Origin: Amaranthus tricolor
Taxonomy: Eukaryota > Streptophyta > Magnoliopsida > Caryophyllales > Amaranthaceae
Assembly: GCF_026212465.1 (NCBI RefSeq)
Contig: NC_080047.1
Location: forward strand, 41,537,922-41,601,921
DNA: 64,000 bases
Reading direction: 5' to 3'
Below are positions 33,801 to 44,686 of this stretch, piece after piece. The position numbers and the translations under genes were made by a program. The first letter of the stretch is position 1. Each line of letters begins with the position of its first letter. Under the pieces are notes generated by a model. That model saw only the letters and a program-made list of their open reading frames with translations. It did not search any database and was not told the DNA's origin.

Positions 33801-35935
33801 ATTCAAATTAATGTTCTTAGTTGTAGAATAGTATTGAAGATAGGGTCGAATAAAGATATTCTTTGTCACCGACAATGCTTACATGGTATGTTTAGGTTCA
33901 TGTAACTAACGCAAAATAAGTTACAATTAAGGCTTTGGCCTTGTTCTTGTATGATGCTATTCAACATTCATTTCCAGTTCCAGAACAGAAATATCAACGA
34001 AATTTTAATGTCAATCCAATAGAGTCATTACCAAATGATGTGAGGCAAAGGATGTGAATGGGATAATGATCTATAAAAACTTAAGCACATAAAAGGCGTT
34101 CAATAATGCTATTCAACACACATTCCAGCAGAAGAAAAGATCCATAAAAATATCATTTTAATCTCGGAAAGTGAATTGCCACATAACCAGATGATGTGAA
34201 ATAAATAACGAACGAACATGATGAACAAAACTTACTTGTAAACATAATCCAACTGCCCTTGATCAACAGCAAGATCTTCGTTCTTTTCTGAAGACAAAAT
34301 TATAACGGTTTTGAAGATTCTACCATAAAGTAATCTCCATTCCAAGGCCGTACGTTCAACAGGGCCACTGCAATACATAATAAGCACAATGTTTCCAAAG
34401 TTCTTCCTCCACCGAATCAAGTTCCCGATTTCATAGTTCACGCTACCTGTCTCCTCAACCCCAAGGTGCACCGAGGGCAACTTTCTAGGGACAAACTCCT
34501 TTCTATCTCCATGACCAATAGCAGCTCGAGGCCGATCAATTTCTAAAGACATTAGCCGTGGCTGCTGATACCCAACAGCAAGCAAGTCCTGAAGCCAAGC
34601 AGCAGTAAATTTAACATCTTTCTCGGTCCAAAATCTTTCTTCCGCCATAGCAAAACTCAGTTCCAATATCTTTTCAAACAATCTATTCTTGTGGGATCTC
34701 CACGAAACCAAAAATTTAACTAAACGACCCACATTTACATGGAGATCTTTCTCATCCGAAAAAGGGTATGATTCAACTCTATCATATCTATGAACGGTGG
34801 GAGGATAAACAACCATATAGCCTCCGATTTCCCACAAAAGCCTCTGAGCCCAATAACCTCTTAACACATCAGAAGCCATAGTACTGACAGAAACAGGAAG
34901 CATCAAACCCCAAAATGCCGAAGTATGATAAAGTGAATTGAAAGAATTTAAGGGCGCCATCATACCCTGCGGTAGTGCAACCTTTGGGGCCTTCTCATCA
35001 AACCTAATATCAAATGCATCCAAACTTGATTTCCTCGTAAAATAGAAAACCGAATCAACGTCAGGAAGACCATTAGAGATCCCCTGCTGAATAAACTGCT
35101 TCCCACCAAACACTTCAGTATAATATTCTTCATGCCCAATTTCACCTACATTTTCAAGTGGCAATCCCCTAGGCCAAACGGACCGTTGCCCAAAATGAAT
35201 ATAAGGGTTAACAACAGTTCGATTCGCATACTCGTGCGTATACTGCAATATAATCTCTTGCCTAGATTGCTCTCCTGTCAATTCCACATCAAAATATTTC
35301 CCTAAATCACCATCAATTACATCCCCTCTATTATCAGCATCAAAAATCTTAGTAGCACCATGCTGAATAGCAAACAAATACCCAATAGTTTTCCTAACAT
35401 ACGAATCAAAAGGCAGATAATCAAATACTCTAAAACCCAACTTTGATTGCATATCTAAAGACAAAAAAATGGCACCCTTAAGATTCCAATCGGAAGGTGT
35501 TCTTGAATTACCAACTGCAAGAACCTGCCACCCTTTAATCTTCACCAATGCCTTAAACGAATCGGTCGGATAATCCGAAACAGATACAATAATCCATCTT
35601 TCTGAGCGAAAATTCGCATAAGGAGTGACTTTATCAGTGATGGGTGTGATTGAATTCCAATCAATTTTGGGAAAATGAATGGTTTCATGTTCTATAGATT
35701 GGGTCTCTAAACAAACTGCAGCATTTCCAAAATTTCTAAGGAAAAACAGAACAGCAAATGTAGCTAATAATACTAAAATTGCAACAATTTTATACAAATT
35801 TTCAGATACCCATGTAGAGAAATCAAGGGTTTTAGACTCAGAAAATCGATTAGAATGTAAAATTGGGAGATTTCTAACCTTGGATTTGGGCAAATTTGCT
35901 GAACCCTTCGTGGGTATTTGATCTTGGACTAACAT
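30859..35935 (-). CDS. STL: STELLO-type Golgi protein (DUF288), cellulose synthase complex assembly
   Basis: Exons: 35935-34236, 32340-32214, 31323-30859, phases agreeing, 763 aa. STELLO proteins are Golgi type-II membrane proteins, putative glycosyltransferases that interact with cellulose synthases and aid assembly and trafficking of the complex. Seen here: a short basic cytosolic N-terminus, one membrane segment at about 49-66 (KIVAILVLLATFAVLFFL), then the DUF288 luminal region with RSERWIIVSVSDYPTDSFKA, IFDADNRGD (an acidic DxD-like motif), YANRTVVNPYIHFGQRSVWP and MAPLNSFNSLYHTSAFWGLM. Exon 2 encodes NRYSSAEGFLFLQDNTILNY; exon 3 encodes SPQNFDPIFNTMVYKKK, AIHPWSVSSEQEFIKLVRVM and GDPLLMELV at the C-terminus. 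Intron 1 (1.9 kb) holds a LINE remnant, and intron 2 (0.9 kb) a hAT MITE and a SINE-like repeat. Length fits Arabidopsis STELLO (about 770 aa). Confidence 0.93.
31664..31912. mobile_element. hAT-like MITE in STELLO intron 2
   Basis: Perfect 13-bp terminal inverted repeats GGTGTTTGGCAAA ... TTTGCCAAACACC bound 249 bp of non-coding sequence. The 8-bp flanks ATATTGGA and CCATTGCA agree at five positions, fitting a decayed hAT target duplication. Confidence 0.75.
32095..32175 (+). repeat. SINE/LINE-tail-like dispersed repeat
   Basis: GGCAAGGTTGTGTACATTCT ACCCC...GTAGGTGCGAATCATTT...TGGGGTAATG is related to 55553-55640 (GGTTGCGTACATTCGACCCC...GGTGGGTGCCGCTTAATGGC). This is the type of 3' module found in plant SINEs and their partner LINEs. 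Only the module is present. Confidence 0.5.
33065..33835 (+). mobile_element. Decayed LINE ORF2 remnant in STELLO intron 1
   Basis: Plus-strand frames contain GVTIKKLKLNRSKTLYMNYQ, then RKIWTAEMHILRSMNGYILK, NDDIKKDIGVTYL, CLFRHVQRRLKNAP and KWKRKIHV. In order these match the distal part of plant RTE-like reverse transcriptases. Many stops and shifts interrupt them. It lies antisense to STELLO. Confidence 0.7.
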
Positions 35936-35999
35936 TTGAATAAATCAACTCAAAAATTCCAATTAAATCAAATCCCTCCAAAAAATATATGTAATCCCT

Positions 36000-37261
36000 A
36001 ATTTTGACTCTTTATGACTGTATGAAGTGACCCCTTACTACAATTTTCTTTATTTTGGGGTCCAAAAAAAGCAGAAGTTTGCCGACAGTTGGAGTTTTCT
36101 GCAATTAATTGTGAGCTTAAAATGAATGTAATGTATGTTTTGAGTGCAAGTTATGGTTGGTGGGTTAGAGGAGATGTCCTTATCTTGTTGGTTTAGTTCT
36201 TGCTTTTTCTCTTTCCTTGATCTGCAAAAATGTGTATCTTTGTGATTAATCAAATCGAAATCATTTGGGGATTCTGGCTGTTTTTTACTCACAAGTCCAT
36301 CTAGTGGTGGCTTTGCTACGCTTTCAAAGGTCATACTTTTATCTTTAATCCGATTTTTTAAGTACATTGTTAGAATTTTTTATGAAAATATTTTCATCAC
36401 TTTCTTATAAATATTATTTCATATGTTTTAATTATCTTTCTAAATTTGACTATAAATTTTATGAGGGATATATATTGAGTATGATGACAAATATTATTTT
36501 ACACTTTATTATGTTTACTTTAAAATAATTTTTTTACTTTATTTAACTAAGATATTAAAAAAAGCAAAAAATCATATTATAAAGATATTCTTTAGATAAT
36601 ATTCCCTTCTGTCTTCTTTTATTTTTAATTTATATGATAGACCGGAGAATTAGAGGACAATCTTTTTTAAAAATTGATAAATAAAACTCAATTCTCTTGA
36701 ATCTCTTTCAAATGGGTGCATATAATAATAATTTATATCAAGCAGAATTCTAAAATAAATATATAAAAAATAAAAGAAGAAAGATCACAAAGTAAATACT
36801 AACGTACAAAAATAGAAATTACCACAACATAAAAAGTGACTACTATTATTGAAAAATTAAGTGGAGTAATAATTTAAATACTTGATTATTTTAATGATAG
36901 GAAAAGGTTGATGATAGTGATGCAAATTGCAAATGGACAAATGGGTTTACTAACTGGCAAATGGCAATGGCTTTTGTACTGAGTACTGACTTGAGTTTAA
37001 TGTTGCTGCCGCTTTTGGTATAGTAGTTAGCTAGCTATACATGCTTTGCTTGCTTTTGAATTCTTGCTAGAATTTTTGTCAATTCATGTCCTACCTTGAG
37101 GTATGTGTCCAATTTGCAAATTTGTTAATGATGCTCTTGTGTTGTCTACTCCTATTAATTTAGTGTGCACAATCTTTATTGTAAAGGGTATAGAAAGGTA
37201 GCCTAGTTATTTTTATTTCATCAAGCAATGCTTGCGGAGTTACTTTTATTCAGTCTTTTTC
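36000..37261. other. Region upstream of STELLO, no further gene
   Basis: 35936-36040 should hold the STELLO 5' UTR and promoter. An inverted pair CTTCTTTTATTTTTAATTTA (36620) and AAAAAATAAAAGAAG (36768) hints at a decayed MITE at 36600-36790. Otherwise A+T-rich with no coding signal. Confidence 0.35.
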
Positions 37262-37425
37262 GTTGCGAGAACATCTCTTTCTGATAATTTTTCTCGAACC
37301 AAGTGACTCTTTGACTGCATCCTTTTTCATACGTATGGGTTATCGTCATCCTTCTCTCCCTAAATGCTAATCATAGTTTTCTATAGGCGAAATACACCGG
37401 ATACGATGATGATTGTGATAAAAAG
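37262..37425 (+). mobile_element. RTE-like LINE 3' tail
   Basis: TTTTTCTCGAACCAAGTGAC, TCTTTGACTGCATCC, CTAATCATAGTTTTCTATAG and GATACGATGATGATTGTGAT correspond in order to the 3' ends at 9.94 and 14.8 kb. It is diverged, with no ORF. Confidence 0.6.
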
Positions 37426-38252
37426 TTAAAATATTACTCTCTTCCCTTTTAGTTGTCAATCAATATTGGTTCATTTTTTAATATATATGTATAAGAAAAA
37501 TTAATGTAAATAATACAATATTTACCTTATTTCTATTAATTAACTATGAATAATACAAATTTTGAGGTGAATTTTCCACCCACATCCATATCTGTTAGCA
37601 ACTTACTATTGCAAGTTATTTTGCCAAAAAAACATCAAATCAAAAAAGTAAAACTACCTCCTCCCCTAACCCCTCCATCACAGCTACCCTCTCCATCGCA
37701 CTAAGAGCACCAACATTGTTGAGGACTACTCTCCTTTTAGCTCCCTTATCTTGTACTTATCTTGATGAATAACAATGTAAAAATAAGTTTGAGGATCCTG
37801 TTAGAAAAAGGAATTGGGTATTCCTTTCCATGGAAAGGAGAAGGCTCCTCGGCCCACGAACACAAGTTGTACAAGAAGCCAAAAAAAATACTGAAAAGAG
37901 GAAAGAAACAGTGCAATGGGTAACATATTTTTGAAGTTCATGGCTTTGCAACGGTAATATTGCTTTTGTTGAGCAAGGAAATGACGCCACTTGTCAGATT
38001 ATGGGTGGATGGGTATTTTTATATGTCTAAAAAATAAAAAACTACCATAATTTGTAAACGGTAATACATTTGGAAAAACTGAAAACACCAACGGTCATAA
38101 AATTTTTTTCCCTATAAAATGAGTATAAGTTTTCCATATTTTCACATACTTTCATTTTCAGTTAATACTCTTAAACACATAAATTATTCTAATCTCCATA
38201 TTTTCAAGTTTATTTTTCTCCATTTTACTTCCAATTTCTTAGAGTCTTCAAT

Positions 38253-39515
38253 ATGGATCGTAATAATTCTAATTACGGCCATAACCCGAATTTTCCTAAC
38301 AATTCAAACTTTCAATTTAACCAATCTAATCCTCCTGTTGACCCTAATATGTTGAATAATCCTCAAATTCAAGCTGCATTTTTTCAATGGTGTAGTAGTC
38401 AACCAAGACCAACAAATTTCAATAATATTCCACCAATGCAACCAAATTTTCCTCAAAACTCCCAATCATATCAACAATCTTTTGGTAATACCCCTTTTTT
38501 CCCTATATCAGAACATTTAACTCAAAATATGAATCAATCTCCAGGTGGAGTTTGTAGTAGCAATGCTACTCCAATTGAGTTAAGTGGTGAACATGTTGAA
38601 GAATTAGCATGAGCACAACATCTTGAAGAGATTGACGATGATGAAGTCGAAATTGTTCCGGAAGTGCAACTCAATAATACATCTACACAAAGGAAAAACC
38701 AAGCGTGGACTATCGCCGAAGACAATGCTCTTGTATCAGCCTATATAAATGCGGGAGGCGATGTGGAGAGGGGAACGAAGACCAAGAGAAGTGGGTTATG
38801 GGCAGAAATTCACAACCAGTACGAAAAGGCTAGAGCTGAAAATCTCAATGAGATTAAGGTAAGAAACGTTAAATCTTTGCAAAATCGATGGGATCAAATA
38901 AACTTACATGTTAGTAAATGGGTTGACGCCTACGGTTATCACTTTCGAACTAAGGGTAGTGGTGAATCTGAGCAAAATTTGGAGAGATTCGCTTATATAG
39001 ATTACAAAGCAACTAACAATAAGATGTTTTGTTATTTGCATTGTTTTGCAATTCTAAGGAATTACCCCAAGTGGGATCCCTCCTTGTCCAAAGTTCAGTC
39101 TGATATGTTACCGGGTGGTCAAGCATCTACAGATAGTGGGGGGAGCGGTAAAAGATCCCAACCCGATTCACAGTGTGAGGTAGGCAGAAGGGCTAAAAGA
39201 CCTTCTGGCATAAAACAGACAAAGATGAAAGGTAAAGCATCAAGTACTTCGTCAAGTGTAAATCTTGATTCTTTAAATACAAATTTTAATGAAATGGGAG
39301 ATAAATTGGGTGAACTGGGAGAGCGACTACTTGAGCAGATGAAGGAACGAGATGAAGAACAAAAGGCCCGAGTGGAAGAAAAGAAAAGGCAGAAGGAGGA
39401 GGCCATGAAGTTCAGAATGTTGGAAAGGTTAATGCAGAAGCCCGTTCTTGATGACAAGGAATTAGCAATGTATAACAAACTGAGAGACGAATTTAGTAGT
39501 AGGTTTTCGCTTTAA
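38253..39515 (+). pseudogene. Harbinger ORF1: MYB/trihelix-like DNA-binding protein, one in-frame stop
   Basis: The frame from ATG 38253 encodes an Asn/Pro/Gln-rich N-terminus (MDRNNSNYGHNPNFPNNSN), stops at TGA 38610-38612 after HVEELA, and continues in the same frame with AQHLEEIDDDEVEI. A MYB/SANT-like domain follows (QAWTIAEDNALVSAYINAG, VKSLQNRWDQINLHVSKWVD). A NAM-associated-like C-terminus with a charged coiled coil (LLEQMKERDEEQKARVEEKK) ends FSSRFSL at 39515. ORF1 proteins of PIF/Pong elements bind the termini and work with the transposase in the nucleus. The stop could be a recent mutation, since the downstream part is well preserved; reinitiation at Met 38664 would keep the whole MYB domain. 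Confidence 0.85.
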
Positions 39516-39849
39516 TTTCATTTTAGTTTTTGCAATGTTTGTATTTTAATTTAAGGGTATTGTAAGGTACGCAAGTTATTTTCCTTTTTTTGAATTGTTT
39601 TTGCTACTAGTAATGTTGTTGTACGTATATGCATTAGTCAAAAAACTAACCGTACAAAATTATGCATGCATTGGTCAAACTCATCACCATACAATCCTTA
39701 TCTTACCCATATCTTATGTGCACCAATTATGTTTCAACAAAATCTTATCTTCTGACGAACATTATCCTATTTTTGTCTATTTAAGGTATATGATTTCCAT
39801 CTTCTAGTATCACAAACAAACACACCAAAATAAAAACACCAAATGCAAT

Positions 39850-41238
39850 ATGAGCTTAGATTCAATCTCTTCAAGTTCTTCAAGATCTTCCTCCTCAAGT
39901 ATAACTGATGAAATTTATGATCACATGGTCATGAATTATATAAATGAGAGTCAACGTTTACTTGCGATGCAAAAGTCGGTGCTTGTAGCTGTTAACAATT
40001 CAGTACAACATGATAATCAAAAACGTCCAAGAAAACGAAGGGAAACTGTGCCTAGAAATCGTGAAGCGGCTCACGACAATCTAGTTGCAGATTACTTTAG
40101 TAATCAACCGGTATACAATGATACCGTATTTCGAAGGAGGTTTCGTATGAGGAAACCCTTGTTCCTTCGGATTGTGGACACATTAAGCGCAAGTAATCGC
40201 TATTTCCAACAACGTCCCGATGCTACCATGCGTCTTGGTGCTTCACCCCTTCAAAAATGCACCGCGGCTATACGTATGTTAGCTTATGGTTGTTCAGCTG
40301 ATCAAGTAGATGAATATCTAAAGCTTGGTGAAAGTACTGCTAGAGAATGTCTTTCACAAATTGTCGATGGAGTTATTGCTCAATTTGCAACTGAATACCT
40401 CCGCAAGCCAACACCGGAAGATATGCAGCGTCTACTAAGAGAAGGGGAGGCTAGAAACTTCCCCGGCATGCTTGGCAGCATTGATTGCATGCATTGGGTA
40501 TGGAAAAATTGTCCAGCTGGATGGAAAGGAATGTATCAAGGCCGATCTAAAACGGTCACTGTTATCTTGGAAGCGGTTGCATCTAGGGATTTATGGATTT
40601 GGCACGCCTTCTTTGGGACTCCTGGGTCGTGCAATGATATTAATGTACTACAACGTTCTCCGGTGTTTGATGATATAATAAGTAATCGTGCTCCACAAGT
40701 TCTGTTCACAGTTAATGGAAACACTTACACAAAAGGATACTATCTCACCGATGGCATTTATCCAAAGTGGTCGACATTTATAGATGCGGTTACGGCCCCT
40801 CAAACAGCCAAGGATACGTTATTTACTAAACGTCAAGAGAGTGCGAGAAAGGATGTTGAACGTGCTTTTGGTGTGTTACAAGCTCGTTTCGCAATAATCA
40901 GGAAGCCTGCTTTGGCATGGACTGTAGATCTGTTGTGGAAAATTATGATGACTTGCATCATCATCCACAACATGATTGTTGAAAACGAGCGTGATACATA
41001 TTTAAATTATAAAGATCCACTCGAGTTTGCCGATGAACAGCCTGAGAATATGCCGGGGTCGTCCTCAACTAGGAATGCAACAACATTCACCGTCACTCCC
41101 GGACATTATGATCCAGATAATTTCGGTACATTGATAGCTTCGAGAGGGGAGATTCGTGATAGAAATGTCCATATGGCTTTGAAGAACGACTTGATCGAGC
41201 TTTTATGGGCACAATCTAGGAGGTTGGATGAAAATTAA
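39850..41238 (+). CDS. PIF/Harbinger DDE transposase
   Basis: A complete 462-aa frame. The DDE_Tnp_4 domain (PF13359) shows all three catalytic acids: D212 in LGSIDCMHW, D301 in YYLTDGIYPKW and E337 in ARKDVERAFGVLQARF, with 35 residues between the last Asp and the Glu as usual. The conserved CIIIHNMIVENERD lies near residue 380. The N-terminus is Ser-rich with a basic stretch (KRPRKRRETVPR) that could act as nuclear localisation signal. It catalyses cut-and-paste excision of the element with a TTA/TAA target preference, together with the ORF1 protein. No intron or stop interrupts it. Homology to plant HARBI1-like proteins is strong, but its position inside matching TIRs shows it is the transposon's own enzyme. 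Confidence 0.94.
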   Translation: MSLDSISSSSSRSSSSSITDEIYDHMVMNYINESQRLLAMQKSVLVAVNNSVQHDNQKRPRKRRETVPRNREAAHDNLVADYFSNQPVYNDTVFRRRFRMRKPLFLRIVDTLSASNRYFQQRPDATMRLGASPLQKCTAAIRMLAYGCSADQVDEYLKLGESTARECLSQIVDGVIAQFATEYLRKPTPEDMQRLLREGEARNFPGMLGSIDCMHWVWKNCPAGWKGMYQGRSKTVTVILEAVASRDLWIWHAFFGTPGSCNDINVLQRSPVFDDIISNRAPQVLFTVNGNTYTKGYYLTDGIYPKWSTFIDAVTAPQTAKDTLFTKRQESARKDVERAFGVLQARFAIIRKPALAWTVDLLWKIMMTCIIIHNMIVENERDTYLNYKDPLEFADEQPENMPGSSSTRNATTFTVTPGHYDPDNFGTLIASRGEIRDRNVHMALKNDLIELLWAQSRRLDEN

Positions 41239-41726
41239 ACATTTTAGTAATTTTTAAAGTTATGTTTGTTATTTTTTCTTTGCGTGTTATTTTAATCAAC
41301 GTAAGTCATGTTTTTTTTATTCGTGTCGTTTAATCTTTGTATTTCATGTTGTTAATCAATGAATTTTATGTTTTAGAATTCGTCTCGTTTAATTAATGTG
41401 TCTAATTAATAGAATGATCTACATATTAATTATTATTAACAACATGTACACCAATAATAATAATAATTAAGTTTATTAATTCCCCTCAAAAAATATATAT
41501 ATATATAATTTGAAAAGGGAATAAATGGTGGGGTATATGTAAGTAGGAGAGAGAAAGTGGGAAAGGATACTCATGGATGTTGGGAAATTTTGAGGGAAAG
41601 GATAAGTAAAAGGATGGAGATAGTGGGAAGTGATGTGGAGGAAAGAGAAAATGATGTGTCAAGTGTAGGAAAGGAGAGAGAAAATGGGAAAGGATATATA
41701 TATCCTCATGAATGATGGTGCTCTAA

Positions 41727-42930
41727 TCCTTCCATTACAGCCACCCTCTCCCCTCCACTAACCCCTCCTTCACAGCCGGCCTTCCCTGCCCCTTCCCCGC
41801 ACTTTCAGCCACCCTTCCCCACTCTCTTTGTAGACGCCACCCTCCTCCACTCCTCACCACTGTGCGCGCATCATTTTCAAAAATATGTATTATTCGCCAC
41901 TATAAATACAATCTTGATGAGTATTATTTAAAGTTGCCCATTCGAATTATCGGGTCAATTTTGACTTAAGTGTTTTAGGTCGATTTGAAGTAGAATTTTG
42001 TATCTTACTTTCAAATTTCAAATTTCAACTAATTTCAATCATCAGTTGTCTCGTGAATACATCAATAACCAATATCAACCCAATACTCCCAGTAGCCACT
42101 TTCAAATTTCATTCAAGACTTTCACTTTTCTTTTTAACTCTTGCCTCATTAAATCAATAATCAATCAATCATCAATAAAATATAATGATGAAAAAACAAC
42201 TTGAGACACGTGTCACATTGTCATTAAAACTTTTTTTGCCTTTTTTCTATCATTGATAGAGAAACTTTTGATATTTGACTTGATATTTAAGGGAACATTT
42301 AACTTATTAAAACATGTAATATTTGTTGATTAACTATAACTATATGTGATAATCTATTGAATATATATTTCCTTATTTAAACCAAAAAAAGAATATACAT
42401 GAAAATCTTTATTTAACTAATTTGGCTATTTTTTTAAACAAAATACTTCCTCTTATCTGTCATGGTTGAAGACTTTTAAATTTTATTGTCTTATTTATCA
42501 ATAATCACTATGAGTACATGTTTTAATATTGTTGTATACTAAATTATTTATTCATTTTGATAATGATAATATCATAACAAATACAAAAATTTAATAATTA
42601 AATTTATGTTGTAAATTAATTATTTTTACAAAATAATACCATTATTTATATCAATAAATAATTAAAGCATCCGTATTTTACACGCAAATCTATTTAGTAA
42701 AATCTAATTAGACTCACTTAGCCTTGCAATTCAAAAAAGTTTTTTAACTAATCAAAGCTAGAATGAAAAATTCGGAGCAAAATTTCTTTCTAATTCCCAA
42801 CTGGTTAAGGCAAAGTGGCCAGTCGAGATAGTTTGAAAAGGCATGATGGCGAAGCCCCAACAACATCGATTCCATAAGGTGTAATGTAACTGTAAGAGGA
42901 AATTGAGAATGCCCTAGACCACCCAAATAA
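41727..42930. other. Intergenic DNA, no gene seen
   Basis: 41727-41870 is C/T-rich host sequence continuing the repeat interrupted by the Harbinger element. The rest is A+T-rich. AATACTTCCTCTTATCTGTC near 42440 looks like one end of a Stowaway MITE but no partner end is near. Confidence 0.35.
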
Positions 42931-42940
42931 TGCCCCAACA

Positions 42941-43376
42941 GCATACCTTTTGATTGAGTTGAATCCTTGACATGGTAACAGATTCTAGCGTGACAAGAGC
43001 AACATAGCTTTTGGTTGAGTTAAATCCTTGACATGGTAACTGATTCTAGCGTGAGAAGAGCAGCATAGTTTTTGGTTGAGTTGAACCCTTGACATGATAA
43101 CAGATTCTAGCGTGACAAGAGCAGCATAGTTTTTGGTTGAGTTGAACCCTTGACATGGTAACAGATTCTAGCATGACAAGAGTAGCATATCTTTTGGTTG
43201 AGTTGAATCCTTGACATGGTAATAGATTCTAGCATGACAAGAGGTCATGAGTTCGAATCTCAACCACCCCTCATTTAAAGTGAAAAATTTAGCGTCATGT
43301 ATGAAGAGGGCATGTTGCACACTCTCATGTAAAGGGACGTGTTAAAGTATATAACATACCTTGAGACCTCAATCAT
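42941..43376 (+). mobile_element. SMART/TRIM relative with five 61-bp tandem copies of the LTR-primer junction
   Basis: Five units start at 42941, 43002, 43063, 43124 and 43185, exactly 61 bp apart. Each reads GCATA(C/G)...TTTTGGTTGAGTTGAA(T/C)C, CTTGACATGGTAACAGATTC, TAGCGTGACAAGAG. CCTTGACA is the LTR end and TGGTA..AGATTC the primer-binding site in the element at 7.3 kb. After the last unit comes the same internal region (GAGTTCGAATCTCAACCACC, CCTCATTTAAAGTG) and a cut-short second LTR (TGTTAAAGTATATAACATAC, 43340-43376). The unit size and register show amplification after insertion or during reverse transcription. Confidence 0.85.
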
Positions 43377-43592
43377 GCTTTCTTGGCAATGCTCTATCTA
43401 TTTAGATCTCTTTGACCTATTTCCTCTGCCTTTCTTCATAGGAGCTACGAGTATGGTTTGTATATCATTCATTTCAAAACCTGGCTTTACAAGCGAAATT
43501 GACTAGGTATGATTGTGTAATACCGTACTGTAGGAAAATTGATAATCTTTCATCAACTTTGTGATATGAGAAATCAGAATAAAAAATAAATA

Positions 43593-43849
43593 CTCCCACC
43601 TATTCATTTTACATGTTCCATTTACTTTATCAAATTTACCGAGGTAACATTTTGACTCTTAATATTTCTAATTATGCTTAATAAAAAATTATAAAAAATT
43701 GATATTAATAATTCTTGGATTGAGAAGAATAAAAAAAGATCTTATTTGACTATATTGTAACTTATAAATTAAGAATAAAATATAAATTAAAATGAATTAA
43801 TAAATAGCGACAAAAAATAAATAAAACAAGTAAAATAAATAGGAGAGAG
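43593..43849. mobile_element. Stowaway-type MITE, 257 bp
   Basis: TIRs CTCCCACCTATTCATTTTAC and its near-complement GTAAAATAAATAGGAGAGAG, flanked by TA at 43591-43592 and 43850-43851. The interior is non-coding and A+T-rich. This is the Tc1/mariner-derived Stowaway design. Confidence 0.85.
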
Positions 43850-43859
43850 TATCATTTAT

Positions 43860-44686
43860 TAAACCATTGTTTATTGGAAATTTGGAAGTAGTAATAAGTT
43901 TCCTACTCTTTTAATGTGATTAGCAACAGAACAGAGAATAGACCATAGGTAAAAGTATCCAATAAAAAAAATGTTTTTCAAAATTCAGCTCATTGAAAGC
44001 AATTTATAAAGTTTAACTTGGATAAGAAAAGAGGCAAAAGGTCCAATAAAAATAATTTTTCCATAAAATTAATTATTTGTTACTATTGTATCCATGCAGT
44101 CACGTTATGAATTTTTATAGTGAGATTATATTTATTAATTGACTTAATAAATACAAATTGTCTTAAAATATCATTTATAGGTTTAACGTAATAATCTTAA
44201 AGTGATATATACAACTTTAAAATGATCAATTAAAAAATTGATGAATTGTATTGAGTTTGTCTCTAAGAAGGTCACATCACATACAAAACATATTTCCTAT
44301 ATTTGTTACATTTCATTTTTTACGCAATTTAATGTGTTATTTTAATTATTTATATGGAGTATTAAATTATACACTTCTAAAAATTATAAAAAGTGAATAT
44401 TATGAAAATATGCGATGAGACGATTCAAACAAAATTTTACTTAACTATATTTTTTTTACATAATAAATAATAAATAGTGTCATAGATGATATGTAACGAA
44501 CAAATACTAACTTAGTGATAAAATTATCATCCCAATATCCACTTTTACCCTTGTGTAGAAATTACCCTTTATTTGAATTATCACACTCTTCTAACCAAAA
44601 ACGGTTGAAGATAGAGAAAACGTAAAATTCAAATATATTACAAGGACCCGCCATTTTCACAATAGAGAGAAAATACGGAAAAAATA
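43860..44686. other. Intergenic and promoter region of the downstream plus-strand gene
   Basis: A+T-rich with no coding signal. 44560-44686 (AACGGTTGAAGATAGAGAAA) leads into the start codon at 44687 and should contain its 5' UTR. Confidence 0.4.

Larger units (their letters stand above)
37705..41723 (+). mobile_element. PIF/Harbinger DNA transposon, 4,019 bp, with TAA target duplication
   Basis: Ends are GAGCACCAACATTG (37705) and AATGATGGTGCTC (41723), imperfect terminal inverted repeats flanked by TAA at 37702-37704 and 41724-41726. The 3-bp TWA duplication is the family hallmark. Inside are the two usual plus-strand ORFs, a MYB/trihelix-like protein and a DDE transposase. The host sequence on both sides shows related CCCTCCATCACAGCYACCCTC words, so the element landed in a small pre-existing repeat. 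The transposase frame is intact but ORF1 has one in-frame stop, so the element may be partly active or mobilised in trans. Confidence 0.9.

Noticed and set aside
41880..41940. Right partner for a MULE-like terminus at 37.49 kb
   Set aside because: Shared AATAATAC words exist but the alignment is too weak to claim an outer element around the Harbinger copy.
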